From assembly GCA_910577405.1 (NCBI GenBank), contig CAJTMG010000028.1, positions 1 through 25,431 of the forward strand: 25,431 bases of DNA, in the 5' to 3' direction. The first letter of the stretch is position 1; each line of letters starts with the position of its first letter. Made by a program: the position numbers and the translations under genes. The notes below the pieces were generated by a model. That model saw nothing but the letters and a program-made list of their open reading frames with translations, did no database searches and was not told where the DNA came from. Positions 1-7,642 of this stretch are shown piece by piece. Source of the stretch: an uncultured Oscillibacter sp. (GTDB taxonomy: Bacteria > Bacillota > Clostridia > Oscillospirales > Oscillospiraceae).

Positions 1-240
1 GGGCAGGTGTTTGAAACGCTGGGTGATATTCACTGTCACCATAAACTTCCCCTGGCTATGGGTGGTAAGGACAATTACCAGAATTTGATACTCGTCCGGA
101 AGAGCGTACACATCCTGATTCATGCCACATCTGAACCGACCATTGCAAAATATCTTTCTCAGTTAGCCCTCAACAAAAAGCAACTTGCAAAGCTCAACAA
201 ACTCCGCAAAGAAGCGGGAAATCCGCCTGTTTCTGCTTAA
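1..240 (+). CDS. Group II intron reverse transcriptase/maturase, C-terminal HNH fragment (partial)
   Basis: The frame is open from base 1, so this is the 3' end of a longer gene cut by the window edge; the GTG at 7 is not a true start. The visible 79 residues hold an HNH endonuclease domain: CHHKLPLAMGG with the paired histidines, then NLILV, then HILIHA with the last metal-binding His. A Lys/Arg-rich tail follows (NKKQLAKLNKLRKEAG). In this family the HNH domain nicks the bottom DNA strand so that the reverse transcriptase can prime cDNA synthesis, while the upstream maturase domain helps the RNA fold and splice. Domain V lies 84 bases after the stop, as expected for a protein encoded in domain IV. 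Confidence 0.85.
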   Translation, partial: GQVFETLGDIHCHHKLPLAMGGKDNYQNLILVRKSVHILIHATSEPTIAKYLSQLALNKKQLAKLNKLRKEAGNPPVSA

Positions 241-323
241 TCGGTTTCGGCAGGAAACAGCGGAATAACTCAAAATGTTCATGGTAATAACTTATGATAA
301 CGTGTGCGAATTGTTGTTGATGG

Positions 324-412
324 AGCGCCGTGTGACGGGAAATCTGTCATGCACGGTGCGGAGCGGGGGAAAAGCCGGAAACATCGGAAACGGTAGGCTT
401 ACCTATCGCTAT
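324..412 (+). ncRNA. Group II intron domains V and VI and 3' splice site
   Basis: Domain V: the AGC catalytic triad is at 324-326. An 8-bp lower stem pairs 325-332 with 352-359 (one G-U), a two-base bulge lies at 350-351 on the 3' strand, and a 6-bp upper stem is capped by a GAAA-type loop. This is the standard bacterial domain V plan. Domain VI: 362-366 pairs with 406-410 and 367-369 with 402-404, leaving A405 bulged as the likely lariat branch point; an AAGCC/GGCTT stem (372-376 with 396-400) lies above it. Splicing would join the exon at 413. All pairings were read by eye. Confidence 0.8.
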
Positions 413-675
413 ACATTTATTTTGTTACGCCCAAAAGGACAACAGAAGATAAATTCTGTTACGCATCGGCTGGAGTACAACGTAAAAACATCTGGGCGGC
501 AAAAAAACGAAGGGAGGGATATAAAATGCGGATAACTGCGTTTGCGGAGTCACGCTGCGGCCCGACGCTCAAGTTGTTACATAGCTCGGGAACAGGGTTG
601 AATTACAAACGCGCACCCCCATCTTCAATTCACCGGAATGTTCCCCCACCACAATATAAGGAGGTATATATGTGA
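413..675 (+). pseudogene. Possible 3' exon: open frame running from the intron junction to 675
   Basis: In the frame beginning ATT at 415 there is no stop for 86 codons, until TGA at 673-675. The putative peptide begins IYFVTPKRTTEDKFCYASAG and ends HRNVPPPQYKEVYM. It is basic and I do not recognise it. An internal ATG at 526 has a good ribosome binding site (AGGGAGG at 511-517), so a free-standing 49-residue ORF is also possible. The stop overlaps the GTG start of the next gene (ATGTGA at 670-675). It may be the tail of a gene interrupted by the intron, a short leader ORF translationally coupled to the SLH gene, or chance: an 86-codon open frame is only mildly unlikely. Confidence 0.3.
658..674 (+). 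promoter_or_regulatory. Ribosome binding site and GTG start of the giant SLH gene
   Basis: AAGGAGG at 658-664 lies 7 bases before GTG at 672. An ATG at 670 is nearer but is followed at once by TGA, so GTG is the only usable start in the frame that gives the signal peptide. Related signal peptides usually begin ATG-AAG; here the order is ATG-TG-AAG, as though two bases were added. No convincing sigma-70 promoter was found in 413-657. Confidence 0.7.
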
Positions 676-3600
676 AGAGAAAACTTTTGTCCAGAATTCT
701 GGTCATTTGTATGATTCTTTCGATGCTGCCGGTCACAGCGTTTGCCGACGAGACTCCTGGTGAGACGCCACATGAGCATGATTACACAAAGCTGATCGGT
801 ACGCTGAAAGCCCCTACTTGCAGTAAGACTGGTATTGGTCAGTATCAATGCTCATGCGGGGAGAAGACCTATCTGACGATGCCTGCCGCCCACAAAGAAC
901 CTGCCGGCGCGAGTCAGATTACGACTGTAGAACCCACTTGCGTAGATGCCGGTTCAAAGACGTATGTATGCGCTGAGTGTGGAGAGCCGGTCAAGGAAAT
1001 ACTCCCGGCTACCGGTGAGCATGACTTCCAACAAGGCTATAAGGAAGCAACCTGCACCAAAGGACAGATTGTAGGTTTTATTTGTACGGTCTGCGGTAAG
1101 GTTGACGAGAGCCAGGCGTCTCAAGAGCTTCCTAACGCCAAAGGCCACGACTTTGTGTTGAACACGGAAGACGAAAGCTATAAAGCCGCCACTTGCGAAG
1201 AGGATGGCTTGAATGTCTACGTCTGCCAGCGTGAGGACTGCGACGAAGGCGAGGACGCGGACGGTCACGGCAAGACCTACGAACAAGCAGTTGACGCGCT
1301 GGGTCACGATTGGGATGACGGCGTAGCGGTTGAGGCCAGTTGTGCGTCTGTCGCCGGCGTGAAGAAGACCTGCCAGCGCGAAGGCTGCGGCGCAACGTCG
1401 TTTGAAGCCTTTACAGGCGCGTTGGCGGACCCTCAAAAAGAGCATACCTGGGCTGAGGCTCCGGAAATTAAGGCCAGCTGCGAGACTGAGACGGATGGAC
1501 GCACCGGCGGTCAGTGGTGCTCGGTCTGCCATACGTTAGGCACGGGCTCGAAGGAAGACGGCGGCAACGGTGGCGCTGCACCCACTGTGGAGAAATGGAG
1601 CCATACCCCGGAAAATGAGACTGTGACAATCAAGCCCGCCACCTGCGAAGAGGGCGGAATTGAGCGCACTGACAGCATTTGCACGGTATGCAAGAAGACT
1701 CTCACGACCGGGGATGAGACGCCGACTGCCAAGCTGGAGGGCGACGATGCTCATACCAAAGAGCTGTCCGGCAAGCCCCTGAAAGCTGCGACCTGCACTG
1801 CTGCTGGCATCGGTCAGTATGTGTGTTCGGTCTGCGGCAAGAATCTGGGGTATCTGACTATCCCCAAGGCCGATCACACAAAGCCAACCAATCCCGGCAG
1901 TGTGGTGACAGTTCCGTCGACCTGCCAGGCTGCGGGCAGTGAGACCTATACTTGCACAGTGTGTAAGGAAGAGGTAAAAGTCGAGCTTGAACTGGCGGAC
2001 CATGATTTCAGCGGCACGCCCGTTTATACTGCTGTCATCAACGGAAATACGGTTGAACTGACTGCCGCCTGCACCTGCGTGGACGTAACCAAGACCTGGA
2101 CGTGCGCGACAGAAGACTGCGGAGAGACAAAGACCGAAACGGTTAAGGCCACTGGTGACCACGACTACGATACGACCTATGACGAGTCGGACTGCACTGT
2201 AGGTACAATCGTTTACGAAGCCTGCACTGTATGTGGTACGGCTAAGGATAAAGGCCAGAACCTTGGCGACGGAAAAGATGCGCATAAATGGGTTCTGGAT
2301 AAGACAAACCCGAACTACAAAGCCGCCACCTGCAAGGAAGCTGGTGTAGATACCTTCAAGTGCAACAACGGCAATTGCGAGGCAACCAAGGAGACGGATA
2401 CCCAGAAGCTTGACCATAGCTGGGACACAGGCGTCTTTATCGAAGCCACCTGCGATCACAACGCTGGTACCAGACAAACCTGCACAGTTCCGGGATGCGG
2501 TGAAATCCAGGAAGTATATTTCAGTGATGCCGAGGCAGAAGCGTTTGGTGACGAGTATAAGAAGCAGGGCCACAGCTACTCCACAGAAGCAGTTGCGGAA
2601 GTTGCGGCCACCTGCACCACGGACGGCATAGCTGAGCATTATACCTGTGACAACTGCGACAAGCTGTTCACCAAGAACGAAAACGGCGAGTATACGGAAA
2701 CCGCAGCAGAGGATTTGAAAATTGATGCCACCGGACACAGCACTGCCGGTGTTGAAGCGACCGATGTAAAGGACACAACCGGAGAACACGCCGCTGTTGC
2801 TCCCACCTGCAAGGAAACTGGCTATCACTGGACTGTCAAAATCTGCGAAGTCTGTCATCAAGCCGACGAAACTACCTATGAAAAGGTAGAGGATGCTATC
2901 GATGAAAATGCCCATGTACGTGAGCAGGCCGGCGAACCTCTGAAAGCGATGAACTGCGCCACCAACACTGCTGGTATCGCGCAGTTTACGTGCAGTCTGT
3001 GCGGCGAGAAGCTGGGCTATCAGACAATCCCCGTAGTACATAGCTATCAGAATACTGACGGCAGTGTAAAGGACGACGCGCAGTTCGATGCAGACGCGTC
3101 CAAACCCGCCATCTGCTCCGAAGCTGGTACGAACGTCTATAAGTGTACCAATACCGGCTGTACGCATACCTCTGATCCTATTGCAGTCGAAGCGCTGGGA
3201 CATGACTTCCCAACCGCTGAGGAAACCAACCGTCCTGCTGGCAAGCCCGATTGTCAGGACTGCGAAGTTACCGTGACCTGCAAGCGCGATGGTTGTGAAG
3301 AGACTTCCACTGTGACCATCAAGGCCGGCGGCGAGCACACCTACGTTGCAAAGACCACGGACGCCACCTGTCTGCATGGTCCCATCACCGGTTATGTCTG
3401 CTCCAAGTGCAGCAAAGTTGACGATAGCCGCCCGTCTACAGAGGATACGGACGGTGCTTTGGGTCACCATTGGATTGCGGACCCGGACGACGAGGATACT
3501 GTAGCTGTTACCTGCACGACTGACGGCAAAGCGGTTTATGTTTGCGACCGCGAGAACTGTGACGGCGACGAAAACAACCCTGGCCGTAAAGCAGAAATCG

Positions 3601-6600
3601 TCAAGGCCACTGGTCACACCTGGGGAAATCAGGTTGCTGTCTCTGCCAACTGCGAACACGGCGCCGGCGTTTCCCAGACCTGCACCGTCTGCGGCGTGAC
3701 TGAAGTTGAGGAATTCACTGGTCCTTTGGCTGAACCTGCAACAGAGCACGAATATGTTGTAGTTGAGGCGTCTGAACCCACCTGCACCGAGAAAGGTTCT
3801 GATGCTGGTGAAGTTTGCAGATTCTGCGGCGAAGCGAATCCGGAGAATCCACCTACAGAGATTGACGCAAAAGGTCATACCGATGGAAACCCTGTTCGTG
3901 AGAATGAAATCCCTGCTACGTGTGTGGATAAAGGTTCTTATGACGAGGTTGTCTACTGCAAGACCTGCGGTGAGGAAGTAAACCGCGAAACGAAGGAACT
4001 TCCCATTGAGGAAGGTAAGCACGTTAATCTTACAGCGACCAAGGTTCTGAAACAAGCAACCTGCTCCGCCACTGGTATCGGCGCGATGCACTGCAACGAT
4101 TGCGATAAGGATACCGGCTATCAGACGATCCCCATGAAGTCCCACACCGAACCCGCAACCGGTGCAGAAACGACTCCCGCCACCTGCGAGAAAGCTGGTA
4201 CCAAGACCTACACCTGCACAGAATGCAATAAGGAACAGACAGAGACTATCCCCGCCCTGGGCCATGACTATAGCGGCGAGCCTGTCTATTCCAGCGCTTT
4301 CACCTGCGAAGACCGGACAGCCACCTATACTTGTGCCAACGGCTGCGGCAAGACAAAGACAGAGACCGTCAAAGCCACTGCTGAACACGAGTACGAGGCA
4401 AAAACGACTCCGGCCACCTGCACCGAGAAAGGCACGGACGTTTATAAGTGCAGGCACTGCGATGAACTCATAACTGAATTGACTGATTCTCTGGGCCACG
4501 ACTATGGCGAGGGCGTACTGGTTGAGCCTACCTGTAAAGATAAATACGGTTGGGGACAAGACAGCAGCGGTACAGATGGCCGTTTACGCTCAAGCTGGAC
4601 ATATTCAAATTCCGATCCCGCAGTTGTTGGCACTTCCCCGGATATGTCTGGTAGTGATGCAGCGTATATTGCTGAAACTGGTTATCGTCCCGTACTTGAA
4701 CCGACCGCGGGTACCGAATTGACAGTCGTCGAACTCAACCTGGACGGCGGCGCAATTGGAAACCCCAGCAGTTCTGGCGGCGGGACTCAAACTGAGGGGA
4801 CGGAAACGGTCAAAATTGTTGTGTCCCCTACTGCTGGAACGGGTAACAGCAAAACCTATCCCGCACCCACCAGCGAGGGCTTGACTGCTCCCACGGGCAA
4901 ACCCAATTTCAAGGGTTGGCAAAAGACTGGAGATACCTCTGAAAGCGCAATAATCTACCAGCCCAAGACCTTTGTCCCCGCCGATGTCACAAAACTGACT
5001 GCTGTGTGGGATGCAGAAACGACTGAGATTTCTTCTGTGGCAATCACACTGGACACTGAAAATCTCAAAGTCGACAATAACCTGCCCGAAGCGGCAACGG
5101 AGGTCGAAGGTGTAACTCTGACAACCAAATGGTTCAACGAGAGCAACGAGGAAGTCACTGGCGAAAAGTTTACAGCAGCAGGCACTTACACCGTTAAGAT
5201 CACCCCTGAGGCGAAAACCGGCTATGAGCTGACTGACGCCACAACCTATACGTTGAATGGCAGCACAATCCCACTGACGGAAGGAATTCTGTCGGTTGAA
5301 AACGTGACAGTAGGCGAGAAGGAACCCGGCCCGGCCACAAAATACACTGTGGAAGTCACTGAACCCCCAAATGGTACTTTGACAGTAAAGGTTGGAGGTC
5401 AAGACATTTCTTCTGAGGGTCACGACGAAGATTCTGATGTGGTAATCACTGCGAAGCCGGATATGGGCTATCGTCTGCTGGAGTTAAAGGTCAACAATGG
5501 CGCAGTGAAAACTGACATCGTAGCAGATGGGACGTACACCTATACCTTTAAGCTGAGGCAAAACACCACCATCAGCGCGACATTTGAATCGATTCCTAAA
5601 GACAAATATAGCCTCACTGTCAACGCAGCACCTACTGTTGGCGGCACAGCGACAGGTAACGCAGCACAGCTTGAGGCTGGTGCAAAAGCCATTGTGACGA
5701 TTAAACCCAGTGACGGCTATACAATTGGCATCGTAACCAATAACGGAGTTGCTGTTGAAAGTACTCTTATCAAAGAAGGGGAAGCAGGCAGCTACACCTA
5801 CGAATTCACAATGCCTGCTGATAACGTAGCAATTAACGTTATATTTGTTCATGTCAAAGTTGCGTATAATCCCGTTGCTTTTGGCGAAATTCCTGAAAAT
5901 GCTTCTGCGGTAAAGAATAGCACAATTGACGCAGAGCAGCTTGCTGCCGACGAAGAAGCCAACAAGGAAATTGCAGATGTCATTAAGGATCTTGAAGGTG
6001 AATCTAAGGTTACTGTGTACTTTGAAATGGCTGTAAAAAGCTACGAAGAGAGTACGAAAATACTCAAGTTAGACATCACTTCCATGTACAAGGCAGGCGA
6101 AGGAGAAGCCAAAGCCCTGAAAGCCCAAATTACGTCCCCTGTAGAAATTACCATCAGCCTGCCCGAAGCTTTCAAGGATGTTGCAAAAGTTTATGTAATC
6201 CACAAAAACAATGTGACACCAACAGACGTTAAGGAAGGCAAAGCTGAATTCACGAATAAGGATGGATTCAGTGAGTTCACCATCACCGCCAGCGGCCCCA
6301 GGCACACGATTACGTTTGATGCCAATGGGGGCAGTGTGACTCCGACTTCTGCCACAACCCGTGGGGATGAAACACTGGAAAGCCTGCCCGTACCAACCCG
6401 CAGCAATTATAAATTCGATGGCTGGTTTACAGCAAAAGACGGCGGCACGAAAGTAACGACAAGCAGCAAATTCACCCAGAACGCCACCATTTATGCTCAT
6501 TGGACCTATAATGGCGGTTCTTCTGGAGGCAGCAGTTCTTCCGGCGGCGGCGGCAGTTCTTATCACGGCGGCGGTTCCTCCGGCACTACCTACGCGATTA

Positions 6601-7361
6601 CCACCCAGGGCGGCGCCTCCAACGGTTCTGTTTCCCTGAATCCCAACCGCGCAAGCAAGGGAAAGACTGTAACAATAACGGTAAGACCGGATGAAGGCTA
6701 TGAGCTGGAGGCACTGACTGTCACTGACGCCAAGGGCAGCGAGCTGACTTTGACTGACAAGGGTGATAACAAGTACACCTTCACCGTGCCTTCCAGCGCG
6801 GTCAGTGTTGCGGCTTCCTTCAAGGCAGTTTCTTCGGACGGCACACCCGTTCAGTTTACTGACGTACCTGCGGACAAGTTCTGCTATGATGCGGTTCAGT
6901 GGGCAGTGGAAAACGGCATTACCCGCACCACATTCAACCCGAACGGAACCTGCACCCGTGCCCAGATGGTAACATTCCTGTGGCGCGCGGCGGGGGCTCC
7001 TGCTGTGACTGGCGCTATGTCCTTTACCGACATTGCTCCCGACGCTTATTACTATCAGGCAGTATTGTGGGCAGTTCAGCAGGGCATAACCACTGGCACG
7101 ACTGACACTGCATTCAACCCTGACGGCATTGTAAACCGTGCGCAGACCGTGACGTTCCTGTACCATTATGCCGGTTCTCCGGAAGAGAGCGGGACCAGTC
7201 ATTTTGCGGATGTGCCTGCCGGCCGGTTCTATACAAACGCCGTGTCCTGGGCTGTAGCGAAAGGCATTACCAACGGCACTGGAAACTGCCAGTTCAGCCC
7301 CTACAGCAGCTGTACCAGAGGTCAGACCGTGACGTTCCTGTACCGTATGCTGGCTGAATAA
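672..7361 (+). CDS. Giant secreted SLH-domain surface protein with 27 Cys3-His repeat modules
   Basis: This is a 2229-residue wall-anchored protein. Residues 1-25 are a signal peptide (KRK, hydrophobic core, cleavage after AFA). Residues ~30-1290 hold 27 modules of the form TC-x2-xG...C-x2-4-C...GHD[FYW], each with three Cys and one His, plus one degenerate copy. Next come a unique region (~1290-1375), a Listeria-Bacteroides (InlB) beta repeat (~1380-1450), Ig/bacterial-repeat-like beta domains (~1452-1733), a less clear stretch, a second InlB-type repeat (DANGG...FDGWF...AHW, ~1879-1948), a Gly/Ser linker (~1948-1971), another beta repeat (~1973-2053) and three SLH domains (~2060-2229; motifs CTRAQ, VNRAQ, CTRGQ). 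SLH domains bind pyruvylated wall polymer. The Cys3-His modules may bind metal, but that is inferred and no enzymatic domain is visible. The gene is single and ends at a terminator. A function in adhesion or surface architecture is a guess. Confidence 0.9.
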   Translation: MKRKLLSRILVICMILSMLPVTAFADETPGETPHEHDYTKLIGTLKAPTCSKTGIGQYQCSCGEKTYLTMPAAHKEPAGASQITTVEPTCVDAGSKTYVCAECGEPVKEILPATGEHDFQQGYKEATCTKGQIVGFICTVCGKVDESQASQELPNAKGHDFVLNTEDESYKAATCEEDGLNVYVCQREDCDEGEDADGHGKTYEQAVDALGHDWDDGVAVEASCASVAGVKKTCQREGCGATSFEAFTGALADPQKEHTWAEAPEIKASCETETDGRTGGQWCSVCHTLGTGSKEDGGNGGAAPTVEKWSHTPENETVTIKPATCEEGGIERTDSICTVCKKTLTTGDETPTAKLEGDDAHTKELSGKPLKAATCTAAGIGQYVCSVCGKNLGYLTIPKADHTKPTNPGSVVTVPSTCQAAGSETYTCTVCKEEVKVELELADHDFSGTPVYTAVINGNTVELTAACTCVDVTKTWTCATEDCGETKTETVKATGDHDYDTTYDESDCTVGTIVYEACTVCGTAKDKGQNLGDGKDAHKWVLDKTNPNYKAATCKEAGVDTFKCNNGNCEATKETDTQKLDHSWDTGVFIEATCDHNAGTRQTCTVPGCGEIQEVYFSDAEAEAFGDEYKKQGHSYSTEAVAEVAATCTTDGIAEHYTCDNCDKLFTKNENGEYTETAAEDLKIDATGHSTAGVEATDVKDTTGEHAAVAPTCKETGYHWTVKICEVCHQADETTYEKVEDAIDENAHVREQAGEPLKAMNCATNTAGIAQFTCSLCGEKLGYQTIPVVHSYQNTDGSVKDDAQFDADASKPAICSEAGTNVYKCTNTGCTHTSDPIAVEALGHDFPTAEETNRPAGKPDCQDCEVTVTCKRDGCEETSTVTIKAGGEHTYVAKTTDATCLHGPITGYVCSKCSKVDDSRPSTEDTDGALGHHWIADPDDEDTVAVTCTTDGKAVYVCDRENCDGDENNPGRKAEIVKATGHTWGNQVAVSANCEHGAGVSQTCTVCGVTEVEEFTGPLAEPATEHEYVVVEASEPTCTEKGSDAGEVCRFCGEANPENPPTEIDAKGHTDGNPVRENEIPATCVDKGSYDEVVYCKTCGEEVNRETKELPIEEGKHVNLTATKVLKQATCSATGIGAMHCNDCDKDTGYQTIPMKSHTEPATGAETTPATCEKAGTKTYTCTECNKEQTETIPALGHDYSGEPVYSSAFTCEDRTATYTCANGCGKTKTETVKATAEHEYEAKTTPATCTEKGTDVYKCRHCDELITELTDSLGHDYGEGVLVEPTCKDKYGWGQDSSGTDGRLRSSWTYSNSDPAVVGTSPDMSGSDAAYIAETGYRPVLEPTAGTELTVVELNLDGGAIGNPSSSGGGTQTEGTETVKIVVSPTAGTGNSKTYPAPTSEGLTAPTGKPNFKGWQKTGDTSESAIIYQPKTFVPADVTKLTAVWDAETTEISSVAITLDTENLKVDNNLPEAATEVEGVTLTTKWFNESNEEVTGEKFTAAGTYTVKITPEAKTGYELTDATTYTLNGSTIPLTEGILSVENVTVGEKEPGPATKYTVEVTEPPNGTLTVKVGGQDISSEGHDEDSDVVITAKPDMGYRLLELKVNNGAVKTDIVADGTYTYTFKLRQNTTISATFESIPKDKYSLTVNAAPTVGGTATGNAAQLEAGAKAIVTIKPSDGYTIGIVTNNGVAVESTLIKEGEAGSYTYEFTMPADNVAINVIFVHVKVAYNPVAFGEIPENASAVKNSTIDAEQLAADEEANKEIADVIKDLEGESKVTVYFEMAVKSYEESTKILKLDITSMYKAGEGEAKALKAQITSPVEITISLPEAFKDVAKVYVIHKNNVTPTDVKEGKAEFTNKDGFSEFTITASGPRHTITFDANGGSVTPTSATTRGDETLESLPVPTRSNYKFDGWFTAKDGGTKVTTSSKFTQNATIYAHWTYNGGSSGGSSSSGGGGSSYHGGGSSGTTYAITTQGGASNGSVSLNPNRASKGKTVTITVRPDEGYELEALTVTDAKGSELTLTDKGDNKYTFTVPSSAVSVAASFKAVSSDGTPVQFTDVPADKFCYDAVQWAVENGITRTTFNPNGTCTRAQMVTFLWRAAGAPAVTGAMSFTDIAPDAYYYQAVLWAVQQGITTGTTDTAFNPDGIVNRAQTVTFLYHYAGSPEESGTSHFADVPAGRFYTNAVSWAVAKGITNGTGNCQFSPYSSCTRGQTVTFLYRMLAE
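804..1778 (+). repeat. Super-repeat copy A (7 Cys3-His modules, 325 codons)
   Basis: It begins at LKAPTC...GIGQY (residue 45) and contains modules 1-7. Relative to copies B and C it lacks the third module type (ETKTETVKATG), which explains its shorter length. Read from the protein. Confidence 0.75.
1779..2939 (+). repeat. Super-repeat copy B (8 modules, 387 codons)
   Basis: It begins at LKAATC...GIGQY (residue 370) and holds modules 8-15. The third module reads CGETKTETVKATGDHDY, and the eighth ends ENAHVREQAGEPLKA, leading into copy C. Confidence 0.75.
2940..4046 (+). repeat. Super-repeat copy C (8 modules, 369 codons)
   Basis: It begins at LKAMNC...GIAQF (residue 757) and holds modules 16-23 in the same type order as copy B. 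The first module has the GYQTIP signature also seen in copy D. Confidence 0.75.
4047..4545 (+). repeat. Super-repeat copy D, truncated (4 modules plus a remnant)
   Basis: It begins at LKQATC...GIGAM (residue 1126). Module types 1-3 are followed by one further module and a broken one (VEPTCKDK) that lacks the CxxC, after which the repeat array ends. Confidence 0.7.
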
Positions 7362-7413
7362 TCCGCGCAACAAAACAAATTCAGGCTGGCCTGCAATGTC
7401 AGCTGAAACAGCA

Positions 7414-7450
7414 GAAAGGGCGGGGACATGAACCCTGCCCTTCTCATTTT
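7414..7450 (+). terminator. Rho-independent terminator of the first SLH gene
   Basis: A 10-bp stem pairs 7416-7425 with 7433-7442 (one G-T pair) around a 7-base loop, followed by CTCATTTT. It begins about 55 bases after the stop codon. Nothing else could be assigned in the remaining intergenic DNA up to 7642, and the minus-strand gene that ends at 7643 shows no terminator of its own, so this hairpin may serve both directions. Confidence 0.75.
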
Positions 7451-7642
7451 ATAGTAACCATCAAAAATACGAACAATAGTCAGAGCAGGCAAACCAGTTA
7501 TTTTTATGCTTCATTCTACTTATGCCAAAATAAATGATGATCCTGCCCAGTGCGGTTCATCCGGATAGGGAGATGGGGGGATGAAGATCAGGCGTAGGCG
7601 TCATATCCGTTGCTGTTTTGGGATTTTGCGTATTTTGCGCGC

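Larger units (their letters stand above)
1..412 (+). mobile_element. Group II intron, 3' portion (5' part outside window)
   Basis: The window opens inside a group II intron. Its visible parts, in order, are the C-terminus of the intron-encoded protein (to 240), about 80 bases of domain IV tail, domain V (324-359) and domain VI (362-410). Domain VI has an unpaired adenosine at 405, and the intron would end in AT at 411-412, which fits the usual AY end with the branch adenosine as the eighth base from the end. The 5' end, the exon-binding sites and most of the reverse transcriptase lie before the window, so neither the intron class nor its target can be checked here. The intact domain V and the undamaged reading frame suggest a recently active element. 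Confidence 0.85.

Noticed and set aside
275..535. 86-codon plus-strand ORF near the left end
   Set aside because: It runs through domains V and VI of the intron, which are structural RNA, and has no ribosome binding site.
804..4545. Possible CRISPR-like or non-coding repeat array
   Set aside because: The repetition is at protein level with period of about 30-45 codons, variable spacing and diverged DNA. There are no identical direct repeats with spacers.
1536..4559. 1007-codon open frame on the minus strand opposite the Cys-rich repeats
   Set aside because: It is the mirror of the repeat-rich sense frame, whose biased codons leave few antisense stops. It has no ribosome binding site, no recognisable domain, and the sense frame has a signal peptide, repeats and SLH domains.
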